A stretch of 64,000 bases of DNA from Apodemus sylvaticus (taxonomy: Eukaryota > Chordata > Mammalia > Rodentia > Muridae), in contig NC_067495.1 of assembly GCF_947179515.1 (NCBI RefSeq), forward strand, positions 141,063,702 through 141,127,701. The letters are read 5' to 3'. Made by a program: the position numbers and the translations under genes. The notes beneath the pieces are model-generated. The model was given only the letters and a program-made list of their open reading frames with translations, was not told where the DNA came from and did not search any database. Below are positions 8,820-21,530 of this stretch, one piece after another; within the stretch, counting starts at the first letter, position 1, and the number at the start of each line of letters is the position of its first letter.

Positions 8820-11800
8820 CTAATATCCACTTATCAGGGAGTGCATACTATGATTGATCTTTTGAGACTGGGTTGCCTCACTTAGTATGATGTTCTCCAG
8901 CTTCATCCATTTGACTAAGAATTTTATAAATTCAGTGTTTGTGATGGCTGAATAGTACTGCATTGTGTAAATATACCACATTTTTTGTATCCATTCCTCC
9001 ATTGAGGGACACCTGGGTTCTTATCAGCTTCTGTCTATTACAAACAGGGCTGCTATGAACATAGAGGAACATGTGTCTTTATTGCATGCCAGGGAATCCT
9101 CTACTTATATGCCCAGGAGTGGTATAGCAGGGTCCTCCAGAAGTGTCATGTCCAGTTTTCTGAGGAACCACCAGACTGATTTCCAGAGTGGTTGTACCAA
9201 TTTGCAACCCCACCAGCAGTGGAGGAGTGTTCTTTCTCTACTTCTTTGCCAATACCTGCTGTCTCCTGAATTTTTAATCTTAGCAATTCTTACTGGTGTG
9301 AGGTGAAATCTCAGGGTTGTTTTGATTTGCATTTCCCTAATGACTAATGATGTTGAACATTTCTTAAGGTGCTTCTCAACCATTCAAATTTCTTAAGGTG
9401 AAAATTATTTGTTTAGCTCTGTACCCTATTTTAATGGGGTTATTTGGCTCTCTGTAGTCTAACTTCTGGAGTTCTTTGTATATATTAAATATTAGCCCTT
9501 TGTTGGATGTAGGGTCAGTGAAGATCCTTTCCCAATCTATTGGTTGCCATTTTGTCCTTTTGACAATATACTTTGCCTTACAGAAACTTTGTAATTTTAT
9601 GAGTTCCCAATTGTCAATTCTTAATCTTAGAGCATAAGCTATTGGTGTTCTGTTCAGGAACTTTTCCCCTGTGCCTATGTCCTCAAGGGTCTTCCCCAGT
9701 TTCTTCTCTATTAGTTTCAGTGTGTCTGGTTTTATGTGGAGGTCCTTGATTCACTTGGAGTTGAGCTTAGTACAAGGAGATAAGAATGGATCAATTTGCA
9801 TTCTTCTGCATGCTGACCTCCAATTGAACCAGCACCATTTGTTGAAAAGGCTCTTTTTTCCACTGGATGTTTTCAGCTCCTTTGTCGAAGTTCAACTGAC
9901 CATAGGTGTGTGGGTTCATTTCTGGGTCTTCAATCCTATTCTATTGATCCACTTGCTTGACACTGTACCAATACCATGCAGTTTTTATCACTATTGCTAT
10001 GTAGTAATGTTTGAGTTCTGGGATAATGATTCCCCCAGAAGTTCTTTTACTGTTGAGAATAGTTTTAGCTATCCTGGATTTTTTGTTATTCCAGATGAAT
10101 TTGAGAATTGCTCTTTCTAACTCTATGAAGAACTGAGTTGGGATTTTAATGGGGATTGCATTGAATCTGTATATTGCTTTTGGCAAGATGGCCATTTTAA
10201 CTATATTAATCCTGCCAATCCACAAGCATGGAAAATTTTTCCATTTTATGAGGTCTTCTTAGATTTCCTTCTTCAGAGACCTGAAGTTCTTGTCATATAG
10301 GTCTTTCACTCCTTTGGTTAGAGTCACCCCAAGATACTTTATGCTGTTTGTGGCTATTGTGGAGGGTGTCATTTCCCTCATTTCTTTCTTAGTCTGATTA
10401 TCCTTTGAGTATGGAAAAGCTACTGATTTGCTTGAGTTGATTTTGTAACCAGCCACTTTGCTGAAGTTGTTTATCAGCTGTAGGAGTTCTCTGGTAGAGT
10501 TTTTTGGGTCACTTAAATATACTATCACATCATCTGCAAATAGTGATACTTTGACTTCTTCCTTTCCAATTTGTATCCCGTTGACATCCTTATGTTGTCT
10601 AATTGCTCTAGCTAGGATTTCAAGAACTATATTGAAACGATATGAAGAGAGGGGTTAGCCTTGTCTAGTCCCTGATTTTAGTGGGATTGCTTCAAGTTTC
10701 TCTCCATTTAGTTTGATGGTGGTGACCGGTTTGCTGTATATTACTACAAATGTTTAGATATGGGCTTTGAATTCCTTTTCTTTCCAAGACTTTTAGCATG
10801 GAAGGATGCTGAATTTTGTCAAATGGTTTTTCAGCATCTAATGAAATGACCATGTGGTTTTTTTCTTTGAGTTTGTTTATGTAGTGGATTATATTGATGG
10901 ATTTCCATATATTGAACCATCCCTGCATCCCTGGCATGAAGCCTACTTGATTATGGTGGATGATTGTTTTGATGTATTCTTGGATTCGGTGGGCAAGAAT
11001 TTTATTGAGTATTTTTGCATCGATATTCATGAGGGAAATTGGCCTGAAATTATCTCTCTTTGTTGGATCTTAGTGTGGTTTTGGTATCAGCTTACTTGTG
11101 GCTTCATAGAATGAGTTGGGTAGTGTTCCTTCCATTTATATTTGGTGAAATAGTTTGAAGAATATTGGTGTTAAGTCTTCTTTGAAGGTCTGATAGAATT
11201 CCGCGCTAAAACCATCTGGTCCTGTGTTTTTTGTTTTTGTTTTTTTTTTTTTGTTTTTGTTTTTTTGTTTTTTTGTTTTTTTTTTGGTTGGAAGGCTTTG
11301 TATGACCCCTTCTATTTCTTCAGGGGTTATGAGTCTGTTTGATCTATTTGATCCTGATTTAATTTTGGTATTTGGTATCTGTCTAAGAAATTGTCCATTT
11401 CCTCCAGATTCTCCAGTTGTGTTGAGTACAGGCTTTTGTAGGATCTGATGATTTTTTGAATTTCATCAGTCTTTGTTGTTATAGCTCCCTTTTCATTTCT
11501 ATTTGGTAATATGGATACTATCTATGTGCCCTTTGGTTAGTCTGGCTAAAGGTTTATCTATCTTGTTGATTTTTTTCAATGAACCAACTCCTGGTTTTGT
11601 TGATTCTTTGTAGGTTCTCTTTCTTTCCACTTGCTTTATATAAGCCCTGGGTTTGATGATTTTCTGTCTTCTTCTCCTCCTGGGTGAATTAGCTTCTTTT
11701 TGTTCCAGGGCTTTCAGTTGTGCCGTTAAGCTTCTAGTGCATGCTCTCTCCAATTTCTTTTTGGAGGCACTCAAAGCTAAGAGTTTTCCTCTTAGTACTG

Positions 11801-12290
11801 CTTTCATTGTGTCCCATAGATTTGGGTATGTTGTGTCTTCATTTTCATTAAATACTAAAAAGTCTTTGATTTCTTTCTTTCTTTCTTCCTTGACCGAGGT
11901 ATCATTGAGTAGAGTATTGTTCAGTTTCCATGTGTATGTGGGCTTTCTGTTGTTTTTGTTATTAAAGACCACTTTTACTCCATAGTGATCTGATAGGAGG
12001 CATGGGATTATTTCGATCTTATATTTGTTGAGGTCTGTCTTGTGACTAACTATACGATCAATTTTGGAGGAGGTACCATGAGGTGCTGAGAAAAAGGTAT
12101 ATTCTTTTGCTTTGGGAAGAAAAGTTCTATATATATCTGTTAAATCCAGTTGGTCCAAAGCTTCAATTAGTTTCACTGTCTCCCTGTTTAGTTTCTCTTT
12201 TCCTGATTTGTCCATTGAAGAGAATGGGGTGTTGAAGTCACCCACAATTATTGTGTTAGGTGCAATGTGTGCTTTGAGTTTTAGTAAAGT
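8820..12290 (-). pseudogene. L1 ORF2 (partial endonuclease, reverse transcriptase, C-terminal domain)
   Basis: ORF2p nicks target DNA and reverse-transcribes L1 RNA in place. Read from 12290 leftwards, the endonuclease is present only from about its GDFN motif (near 12230) through the SDH motif (near 11990). The largest open piece is 248 residues (11499-12245). The RT follows, with GPDGFS near 11210 and the FADD catalytic box near 10530. The C-terminal region ends with MWYIYTMQYYSAI and ISGY at 8820. Several frameshifts and the missing N-terminus make it inactive. An A-run expansion interrupts it at 11226-11286. Confidence 0.9.
11226..11286 (-). repeat. Poly(A)/(AAAAC)-type expansion inside L1 ORF2
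   Basis: About 60 bases of T runs broken by single Gs sit just upstream (in the sense direction) of the GPDGFS codons. Sibling L1s have only 6-9 T at the same place. The insertion adds a lysine-rich stretch and disturbs the frame. Confidence 0.85.
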
Positions 12291-12295
12291 TTATT

Positions 12296-12315
12296 TTATT
12301 TTAGTAATAATTTTT
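12296..12315. repeat. Target-site duplication, right copy (20 bp)
   Basis: It is identical to 8531-8550 and marks the 5' truncation point of the reverse L1. The following 12316-12610 is AT-rich flank with nothing recognisable. Confidence 0.95.
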
Positions 12316-12621
12316 AATTAATTATGAACCATCATAATTTTTAAAATCTCAGTAACTTTTGTGTCCTATAAGTTAGTGTATGATGAGTTGATAAGATTGA
12401 GTTCTCTATAGTAGTAGGTCTGAAGATGACAAAATCATGAAATACTTTTCAAATAGCTAATAGGTAGGTATAATCATTGCAAATTTTGACAAGATCAGAA
12501 TTGATATAAGGTCAATACCTGACTCACAATATATTGGTATTGGCAAGAAAGAAATTGAGAAAACTTCTGCAATTAGTTATATTCTTCACAAAGTTTATGT
12601 TTGCATAAGAAGACAGTACAA

Positions 12622-12794
12622 GCTGGGCGGTGGTGCATGCCTGTAATTCCAGCACTCTGGGAGGCAAAGGCAGGTGGATTTCTGAGTTCCAGGCTAGCCT
12701 GGTCTACAGATTGAGTTCCAGGACAGCCAGGGCTATGGCTATACAGAGAAACCCTGTCTCAAGAAAACCAAATCCAAAAAAAAAAAAAAAAAAA
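12622..12794 (+). mobile_element. B1 SINE
   Basis: It has the 7SL-derived B1 body (gctgggcggtggtgcatgcc, then cagcctggtctacag) ending in accctgtctc and an A tail. The target duplication agacagtacaag (12611-12622) is repeated as agacagtgcaag (12795-12806) with one change. A short internal duplication of ggctat is visible near 12730. Confidence 0.95.
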
Positions 12795-12806
12795 AGACAG
12801 TGCAAG

Positions 12807-13261
12807 TCCTAATTGTTGAAAGAGACCAAATATAAAAATCAACTATGTGATAGTCATGGTCCCAATTTCACATCTAAACTATAATAAAGTAATGAATGAA
12901 ATATGAACTGAATATTAAATATGTCCTATATGTTTTCTAGAAGAAATTAAATGTGTTAATTATACTTTTATTTTAAGTGTTAATTACACTTTTTATGACA
13001 CTAGAAACAGATTTTGAAGAAATACATACTATGGGATATATGTGAGTATAGGTACATGTGCATGTATGTCTGTGTGTGCTATTAAAATGGAGAATAAAGA
13101 AAGTAATGAGATAACATTTGAAAATTCTCTGGTGAAGTTACATAATCATTCTTATGAACTGTCATTTTAATGTTTCTACAAAATGAACTTAGGAATTGAA
13201 AAGACTAAAATCAATTTTGTCTTTAAATATCCACTGATTGAAATTTGTTAAAATATGAACA
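12807..13261. other. Unassigned AT-rich stretch
   Basis: I recognise no gene or repeat here. Open frames are short and without similarity to anything I know. A mild TG/CA-rich patch lies at 13040-13080. Confidence 0.5.
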
Positions 13262-13860
13262 CAACAGATGAACTCACAATGACTGAAATAGCATGCACAG
13301 GGTCTGCATATCTCTACATCACTTCCACTGTGTTTATACTGTGGCTCCAATTTAGAGTTCTTATGAGATTCCTGAATATGTAAATAGTGGGATCCTGATT
13401 ATGTTGCCTTTTCTTGGGTTGTTTTTCTTCTGTTGGTTTGTCTTGATCAATTTTGATGTGGTTGTCTTTTTTTTTTTTATCTTATTGTATTTTATTTCGT
13501 TATATGTAAAAATGAATAAATAAATGAATGAATGATGAAAATCTAGCCAGTAGATTAAAGGGTATGACTGACTTCAGGGCATATTTCATGTTCAGGAATA
13601 AGCTGGTCAGCATATAATGGACTCCACAGCTGTTTTGTGGGTACTTCTATTTGGTTAGATCTTTTTTTTTTTTTTAATTTTTTTGTTTTATGGAGGGAGG
13701 GATGTCATTTTTTGTAAGTATTGAGTAGTTGTATTGTGTTTTGGGTTTGATTCTTAGAAAAAACTTAATATTGGATAGGTATTAAGAAGAAGAGGTTATC
13801 AGAGGAATTTGGGAAGAAGAAAAATCAGAATAAAATATATTTATATTTATGAATTTTTTA
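13262..13860 (+). mobile_element. Old L1 (Lx-type) 3' UTR fragment
   Basis: It follows the Lx 3' UTR order also seen at 49560-49940: gatgaactcacaatgactga, then gcatgcacagggtctgc, then a T-rich stretch with a tcttctgttggtttgtcttg-type block. An AATAAA-containing end lies near 13830. It is degenerate, with a (T)n run and (GAAT)n-like text near 13515-13535. Confidence 0.65.
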
Positions 13861-13879
13861 TTTGTCAAAGAAAACAGAT

Positions 13880-15050
13880 TTCTTTTTAGATATTTGCTTT
13901 ATTTAATTTCAAATGGTATCCCCTTTCCATGTTGTCTTTCTGAAAACCCTCTATCCCACCCTCCCTTCACCTGCTCATCCCTCTCCCCCATTTCGTGACT
14001 TGTATTTCCCTATTATTGGGAATTAAGCGTTCAAAGCACCCATGTTCTTTCCTATCATTGATGTCTGAAATGGTCACCTTCTGCTAGATATGTAGCTGGA
14101 ACCATGGGTTACTCCATGTGTACTCTTTGATTGGTGGTTTAGCTCCTGGGAACTCTGGGGGATAGTGGTTGGTACATATTATTGTTCCTCCTGCAGTACT
14201 GCAAACCTCTTCAGCTCCTTGGGTCCTTCTTTAGCTGCTCCATTGGGGAGCCTATGTTCATTCTATTGGTTGGATGTAAGATATGGATATTTTGATCCAC
14301 TTTCCAATAAGGATCAAAGTATCCGTACTTTGGTCTTCCTACTTCTTGAGCTTTATGTGGTCTGTGAGTTGTATCTTGGATGTTCCCAGTTTTTAGGCTA
14401 ATATCCACTTATCAGTGAGTGCATACCTTGTGTATTCTTTACTGATTGGGTTACTTCACTAAGGATATTTTCTAGCTCCATCCAGTTGCCTAAGAATTTC
14501 ATGAATCCATTGTTTTTCATAGCTGAATAGTACTCCATTGTGTAAATGTACCACATTTTCTGTATCCATTCCTCTGTTGAGGGAAATCTGGGTTCTTTCC
14601 AGATTCTGGCTATTATAAATAAGGGTGCTATGAATATAGTGGAACATGTGTCCTTATTGCATGCTGGAGCACCTTCTGCCCAGGAGTGGTATAGCTGGGT
14701 CCTCAGGCAGTGCTATGTCCAATTTTTCTGATGAACCACCAAACTGATTTCCAGAGTGGTTTTTACCAGCTTGCAATCCCACCAGCAATAGAGGAGTCTT
14801 ACTCTTTCTCCACATCCTTTTCAGCATTTGCTGTCCCCTGAGATTTTCATCTTCGACATTCTGACTGGTGTGAGGTGGAATCTCAGTGTTGTTTTGATTT
14901 GCATCTCCCTGATGATTAAGGATGTTGAACATTTCGTTAGGTGTTTCTCAGCCATTGGGTATTCTTCAGTTGAGGAATCTCCTTTAGCTCTGTATCCTAT
15001 TTTTTAATAGTGTTATTTGGTTCTCTGGAGTTTAACTTCCTGAGTTTTAA
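13880..15050 (-). mobile_element. 5'-truncated L1, reverse strand (3' UTR and ORF2 tail)
   Basis: From 13880 the reverse complement of a long L1 3' UTR runs to 14397. The ORF2 C-terminal codons then run from 14398 to about 15050 (MWYIYTME-type tail near 14540; zinc-knuckle-like region near 14770-14830). Truncation is at about 15050, after ttaacttcctgag. Stops and frameshifts are frequent. I could not find a convincing target duplication. Confidence 0.82.
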
Positions 15051-15815
15051 GAATGTTTTAAACAATACTATAATACAACTAAAACTAAAACAGAACTAAA
15101 ATAAATAAAATATGAGTACAAATGAAAAATATAGGAGATTTATAGGGTAATGATATAATTCTAATGTGACATTAAATGAAAGTGTGGGAAAATAAAATTC
15201 AAAGTAATAAATGGATAGATCATAAAGTAAATTCAAAAGAGCATGAATGGCACAATACACAGGCAGACAATTTTTTCTAAAAATCAGTGGCAAGAAAAAT
15301 TTTATGCTTATGTTCTGATAGAGAGAAAAGGATAGAAATCAAACATGCATCAAACCTTTCTACAGCAACAGAGATCCATGAATAAGACTGCAAAAATGCA
15401 TTTTAATAAGACCAGAAAGGCAAAGTATAACTAATAAGTAGAAAGGAATACAACCTAGTAGTCCACAGGAGATTGCCCTACCAGCACTCATGGGAGTGAT
15501 ATAAAGTTATTTGTAGAATTTAAATGTTTCGGAGGATATAACATCATTGGACATAAATGCAGAAATAAAGATTTTAATCCAGAGTTTGGTGAAATATGGA
15601 CTGTGGATGCAGAGAGTTGCTGGTTCTTGTCAATTGAATTTATTAAATCATAGTCATCATCATTTGTTGCCAAATGTATACTTTCAAAATAAAACTATGA
15701 ATTTGAATGGCTATCACAGTAACCATCAAGCTCATAAGCCCTAAAATATTTAGTATGTGTTCCAATACAAAGTTGCTTTCTGGCTCCAAATGTAAAGAAA
15801 TAAAAAGAAAGTTTC
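15051..15815. other. Unassigned AT-rich stretch
   Basis: I see no recognisable gene or repeat. Open frames under 70 residues are consistent with chance. Confidence 0.5.
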
Positions 15816-15854
15816 AGTGTGTCTGTGTGTGTGTGTGTGTGTTTGTGTGTGTGT
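15816..15854. repeat. (GT)n microsatellite
   Basis: A dinucleotide run of TG/GT with two interruptions (gtctgtg, gtttgtg). Confidence 0.9.
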
Positions 15855-15974
15855 ATAGAAGATAAAGCAGATAAAAAATATTATCAGTACACAGAATGAA
15901 GGGCTGAAAATGTAGCTTTTATTGTGAGCATTTGTATTTCTATAGAAAAGACTTTTACTTAGTTCCACAAAGCC

Positions 15975-16072
15975 ACAGGCAGCAACTTACAACCAACTCT
16001 GACACCAGTTCCAGGGTATATACAACCTTTTTCTGTTCTTGACAAGGAATCATATCCAGGTACACATACTAA

Positions 16073-16115
<43 letters not shown>

Positions 16116-16141
16116 TTAAAATATAAATATCTTATAAAAAG
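15975..16141 (+). mobile_element. Probable B4-type SINE with (AC)n tail
   Basis: The segment gcagcaacttacaaccaact then ccagttccaggg and a cacaca-rich then A-rich end (attaaaatataaat) follows the order of the 3' half of B4-family SINEs. It is strongly diverged. The (AC)n run 16073-16114 would be its expanded tail. Confidence 0.5.
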
Positions 16142-16317
16142 AAAATGAAGCTCTGCCATCTTTGCTCCTGGATGAAACAGACAGGCAACACCACGTACAC
16201 AAGAGTTTACCATCTCTTGGGACACTGCCCACCAGGCTTCTGCCTGCACCAAGGACTGTGCAGCTCTGCGGGTCTTCTGTGTGCCAGCCCTGTCATGGAA
16301 TCCTCAATGTAGTGATC

Positions 16318-16453
16318 AGGAAAACAGAAACTAAATGGGGGCACAGTGAAACTAATTGAAGCTTTGGACTAACTGGATTTTACATATACATATACACATG
16401 CACATACACATACACTTACACATACACATATGCATTACATATGCATTACATAT

Positions 16454-16486
<33 letters not shown>

Positions 16487-18511
16487 TATACAAAACACTT
16501 CATCCTAAAGCAAAAGAATATAACTTTGTCTCAGAACCTCATGGTACCTTCTCCAAAATCGAACATGTAATTGGTTACAAGACAGACCTCAACAGATATA
16601 AGAAGATCACACTAATCCCATGCCTCCTATCAGATCACTATGGAGCAAGAGTGTTCTTCAATAGCAACAAAAACAACAGAAAGCTCACATACACATGGAA
16701 GCTGAACAATACTCCACCCAATGATACCTTAGTCAAGGAAGAAATAAAGAAAGAAATCAAAGACTTTTTAGAATTTAATGAAAATTAAGGTGCAACATAC
16801 CCAAATTTATGGGACACAATGAAAGCAGTGCACAGAGGAAAACTTATAACCGAGAGCCTCCAAAAAGAAACTGGAGATAGTGTACACTAGCTGCTTAACA
16901 GCACACCTGAAAGCCCTGGAACAAAAAGAAGCTTATTCACCCAGAAGGAGTAGAAGACAGGAAATCATCAAACTCAGGGCTGAAATCAATCAAGTAGAAA
17001 CAAAGAGAACCATACAAAGAATCAACAAAACTAAGAGCCGGTTCTTTGAGAAAATCACCAAGATAGATAAACCCTTAGCCAGACTAATCAGAGGGCACAG
17101 AGAGAGTATCCAAATAAACAAAATTAGAAATGAAAAGGAAAACAGAAATTATAACAACAGAAATTGAGGAAATTCAAAAAAGCATCAGATCCTACTACAA
17201 AAGCCGATACTCAACACAACTGGAAAATTGAGAAGAAATGGACAATTTCCTAAAACAGATACAAAATATCAAAATTAAATCAGGATCAAATGGATCATCT
17301 AAACAGTCCCAGGACCCCTAAAAAAATAGAAGTTCTCATTGAAAGTCTTCCACAGAAAACATGCACAGGATCAGATGGTTTTAGTGCAGAATTTTATAAG
17401 ACCTTCAGAGAAGACCTAACACCTATACTCTTCAAACTATTCCACAAAATAGGAAAAGAAGAAACACTACCCAACTTGTTCTATGAAACCACAAGTAAGC
17501 TGATGCCAAAACCACACAAAGATCCAACAAAGAAAGAGAATTTATGACCAAATTCAATTATTAATATCAATACAAAAATACTCAATAAAATTCTTGCCAA
17601 CCAAATCCAAGAGCACATCAAAATGATCATTCACCATGGTCAAGTAGGCTTCATCCCAGGGATGCAGGGATGGGTCAATATATGGAAATTCATCAATGCA
17701 ATCCACTGTATAAACAAACTCAAAGAAAAACACTACATGGTTTTTTCATTAGATGCTGAAAAAACATTTGACAAAATTCAGCATCCTTTCATGCTAAAAG
17801 TCTTGGATAGAACAGGAATTCAAGGCCCATACCTAAACATTGTAAAAGCAATATACAGCAAACCAGTAGCCAACATCAAACTAAATGGAGAGAAACTTGA
17901 AGCAATCCCACTAAAATCAGGGACTAGAAAAGACTTTCCCCTCTATCTATATATCTTTTCAATATTTTCCTAGCTAGAGCAATTAGACAACATAAGGAAG
18001 TCAAAGGGATACAAATTGGAAAGGAAGAAGTCAAAATATTACTATTTGCAGATGATATATATACTTAAGTGACCCAAAAACTCCCCCAGAGAACTCCTAC
18101 AGCCAATAAACAACTTCAGCAAAGTGGCTGGTCATAAAATCAACTCAAGCAAATCAGTAGTCTTCCTATACTCAAAAGGATAAGCAGGCTGAGAAAGAAA
18201 TTAGGGAAATAACACACTTCATAATAGGCACACACAATGTAAAGTATCTTGGTGCAACTCTAACCCAACAAGTGAAAGATCTGTATGAGAAGAACTTCAG
18301 GTCTCTGAAGAAGGAAATTGAAGAAGACCTCATAAAGTGAAAAAATCTTCCATGCTCATGGATTGGCAGAATTAATAAAGTAAAAATGGCCATCTTGCGA
18401 AAAGCAATATACAGACTTAATGCAATTCCCATCAAAATCTGAACTCGGTTCTTCATAGGAGTAGAAACAGCAATTCTCAAATTCATCTGGAATAACAAAA
18501 AAACCCAGGAT
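16318..18511 (+). pseudogene. L1 ORF2 remnant (endonuclease and RT part)
   Basis: Readable blocks in order are TVKLIEALD at 16345, HPKAKEYNF at about 16500, LLSDHYGARV at about 16625 (SDH endonuclease motif), GSDGFSAEFY at 17370, VGFIPGMQGW at 17640 and an RT core with LDAEKTFDKIQHP at 17750. The FADD box region (near 18045) is shifted out of frame. Numerous frameshifts split the frame into pieces of 60-116 residues. The protein continues past the insertion at 21537-22193 and 24169-24750. Confidence 0.87.
16379..16491 (+). repeat. (CATACA/CATATA)n microsatellite inside L1 endonuclease codons
   Basis: About 113 bases of catata/cacata units replace the short gatatatatag-like stretch that siblings have between TDI and HPKAKEY. 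The reading frame stays open from 16441 through the repeat into the endonuclease (YIYTYTYTYTY then LHPKAKEY). Confidence 0.88.
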
Positions 18512-21500
18512 ATTCCCCAGTTTCTTTTCTATTCGTTTCAGGGTGTCAGGTTTTATGTGGAGGTCCTTGATCCATTTGGAGTTGAGCTTAGTACAAGAAG
18601 ATAAGAATGGATCGATTCGCATTCTTCTGCATGCTGACCTCCAATTGAACCAGCACCATTTGACGAAAAGACTGTCTTTTTTCCACTGGATGCTTTCAGC
18701 TCCTTTGTGGAAGATCAAGTGACCATAGGTGTGTTGGTTCATTTCTGGGTCTTCAATCCTATTCCATTGATCCGCTTGCCTGACATTGTACCATTACCAT
18801 GCAGTTTTTATCACTATTGCTCTGTAGTAAAGTTTGAGGTCTGGGATACTGAATCCCCCAGAATTCCTTTTACTGTTGAGAATAGTTTTAGCTATCCTGG
18901 GTTTTTTGTTATTCTAGATGAATTTGAGCATTGCTCTTTCTAGCTCTATGAAGAACTGGGTTGGGATTTTGATGGGGATTGCATTGAATCTGTATATTGC
19001 CTTTGGCAAGATGACCATTTTAACTATATTAATCCTGCCAATCCATGAGCATGGAAGATTTTTCCATTTTCTGATATCTTTTTCGATTTCCTTCTTCAGA
19101 GATCTAAAGTTCTTGTCATATAGGTCTTTCACTTGTTTGGTTAGAGTCACCCCAAGATACTTTATGCTGTTTGTGGCTATTGTGAAGGGTGTCATTTCCA
19201 TAATTTCTTTCTCAATCTGCTTATCCTTTGAGTATATAAAGGCTACTGATTTGCTTGAGCTGATTTTGTAGCCAGCCACTTTGCTGAAGTTGTTTATCAG
19301 CTGTAGGAGTTCTCTAGTAGAGTTTTTGGGTCATTTAAGTATACTATCATATCATCTGCAGATAGACATAGTTTGACTTCTTCCTTTCCAATTTGTATCC
19401 CTTTGACCTCCTGATGTTGTCTAATTGCTCTAGCAAGGACTTCAAGAACTATATTAAAAAGATATGGAGAGAGGGGGCAGCCTGATTTTAGTGGGATTGC
19501 TTCAAGTTTCTCTCCACTTAGTTTGATGTTGCCTACCGGTTTGCTCTATATTGCTTTTACTATGTTTAGATATGGGCCATGAATTCCTGTCCTTTCCAAG
19601 ACTTTTAGCATGAAAGGATACTGAATTTTGTCAAATGCCTTTTCAGCATCTAATGAAATGATCATGTGTTTTTTTTTTCTTTGAGTTTGTTTATGTAGTG
19701 GATTGCATTGATGGATTTCCGTATATTGAACCATCCCTGCATCCCTGGAATAAAGCCTACTTGATCATGGTGGATGATCATTTTTATGTGTTCTTGGATT
19801 CGATGGGCAAGAATTTTATTGAGTAATTTTCAATTGATATTCATAAGGGAAATTGGCCTGAAATTCTCTTTCTTAGTTGGATCTTTGTGTGGTTTTGGTA
19901 TCAGTGTAATTGTGGCTTCGTAGAAGGAGTTGGGTAGTGTCCCTCTGTTTCTATTTGGTGGCATAGTTTGAAGAGTATTGGTGTTAAGTCTTCTTTGAAG
20001 GTCTGATAGAATTCTGCACTGAAACCATCTGGTCCTGTGCTTTTTTTGGTCAGAAGGCTATCTATGACCCCTTCTATTTCTTTAGGGGTTATGGGTCTGT
20101 TTAGATGATCTATTTGATCCTGGTTTAATTTTGGTGTTTGGTATCTGTCTAAGAAATTGTCCATTTCCCCAGATACTCCAGTTGTGTTGAGTACAGGCTT
20201 TTGTAGTAGGATCTGATGAGTTTTTTGAATTTCCTCAGTTTCTGTTGTAATATCTCCCTTTTCATTTCTAATTTTGTTAATTTGGATACTTTCTCTGTGC
20301 CCTTTGGTTAGTCTGGCTAAGGGTTTATTTATCTTGTTGATTTTTTCAAAGAACCAACTCCTGGTTTTGTTGATTCTTTGTATGGTTCTGAATAGAACAC
20401 CAATAGCGTATGCTCTAAGATCAAGAATTGACAAATGGAACCTCATAAAACCACAAAGTTTCTGTAAGGCAAAGGACACTGTCAAAAGGACGAAATGTCA
20501 ACCAACAGATTGGGAAAGGATCTTCACCAACCCTAAATCTGACAGAGGGCTAATATCTAATATATACAGAGAACTCAAGAAGGTAGAACCCAGAGAACCA
20601 AATAACCCCATTATTAAGTGGGGTAGCGAACTAAACAAAGATTTTTCACATGAAGAACTTCAGAGGACTGAGAAACACCTTAAGAAATGTTCGACATCAT
20701 TAATCATTAGGGAAATGCAAATCAAAACTACCCTGAGATTTCACCTCACTCCAGTCAGAATGGCTAAGGTCAAAAAATCAGGAGACAGCAGGTGCTGGCG
20801 AGGAAGTGGAGAAAGAGGAACACTCCTCCACTGCTGCTGGGATTGTAAGATGGTGCAACCACTTTGTAAATCAGTCTGGTGGCTCCTCAGAAAACTGGGC
20901 ATGGCACTTCCGGAGGACCCTGCTATACCACTCCTGGGCATATACCCAGAGTGTTCCCTAGCATGTAATAAGGACACATGCTCCACTATGTTCATAGCAA
21001 CCCTATTTGTAGTAGCCATAAGCTGGAAACAACCCAGGTGTCCCTCAGCAGAGGAATGGATACAAAAAATGTGGTATATTTACACAATGGAGTACTATTC
21101 ATCCATTAGAAACAATGAGTTCATGAAATTCATAGACAAATGGATGGAGCTGGAGAACATCATACTAAGTGAGGTAACCCAGTCTCAAAAGATCAGTCAT
21201 GGTATGCATTCACTGATAAGTGGATAATAACCTAGAAACTTGGAATACCCAAGAAATACTCCACATATTAAATGATGTCCAAAAAGAACAGAGGAGTGTC
21301 CCCTGGTTCTGGAAAGACTCAATGCAACAGTATAGGGAAATACCAGAACAGGGAAGTGGGAAGGAGTTGATGGAGGAACAGGGCAAGGGAAGAGGGCTTA
21401 TGGGACTTGAGGGGAGTAGGGAGGGACCCAGAAAAATGGGGAATCATTTGAAATGTAAATAAAGAATACGTCGAATAAAAAAATAAACAAAAAAAATAAA

Positions 21501-21530
21501 TTTTAAAAAAATCTTAAAAAAAAAAAAAAA
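18512..21530 (+). mobile_element. Twin-primed (5'-inverted) L1 inserted in the host L1
   Basis: 18512-20389 is L1 ORF2 in reverse and 20390-21530 is L1 in forward orientation with 3' UTR and an A-rich tail. In RNA order the inverted part ends at IEKKLG and the forward part begins at NRTPIAYAL. These are nearly adjacent in ORF2 (a gap of roughly 50 bases), so both derive from one RNA. The junction shows a short ct overlap. The duplicated target is at least caggat (18506-18511 and 21531-21536), preceded by A runs on both sides. Confidence 0.9.
20391..21227 (+). pseudogene. L1 ORF2 C-terminal remnant
   Basis: A long frame (a 317-residue open reading that begins in antisense L1 and passes the inversion junction) carries the ORF2 C-terminal region: NRTPIAYALRSRIDKW, HLKKCSTSLIIREMQIKTT, a CWRGSGERGTLLHCCWDC cysteine-rich block, and MWYIYTMEYYSSI. 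It ends at the usual HSLISG position. Only this C-terminal part is intact. It has no N-terminal endonuclease or RT, so I infer no activity. Confidence 0.85.

Larger units (their letters stand above)
8551..12295 (-). mobile_element. 5'-truncated L1, reverse strand, with perfect 20-bp TSD
   Basis: A degenerate poly(T) run starts at 8551 (the L1 poly(A) tail on the minus strand). It is followed by about 270 bases of 3' UTR and then by ORF2 up to the endonuclease domain, where the element is truncated. The 20-bp duplication is perfect, so this is one of the cleaner insertions in the window. It is otherwise a simple TPRT product, without inversion. Confidence 0.93.

Noticed and set aside
9671..10120. 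149-residue open frame, forward
   Set aside because: It is the antisense of L1 ORF2 RT, which is open by composition in several L1 copies (similar frames at 18707-18943 and 32392-32715).
11224..11448. Phenylalanine-rich open frame, forward
   Set aside because: Made by the T-run expansion in reverse L1 ORF2, not a gene.
15816..16114. Repeat array resembling a direct-repeat locus
   Set aside because: Plain GT and AC microsatellites without spacers; not a CRISPR-like array.
20274..20390. N-terminal extension of the 317-residue frame at 20274-21227
   Set aside because: The first 39 or so codons are antisense L1 joined at an inversion; only the part from about 20391 is real ORF2 text.
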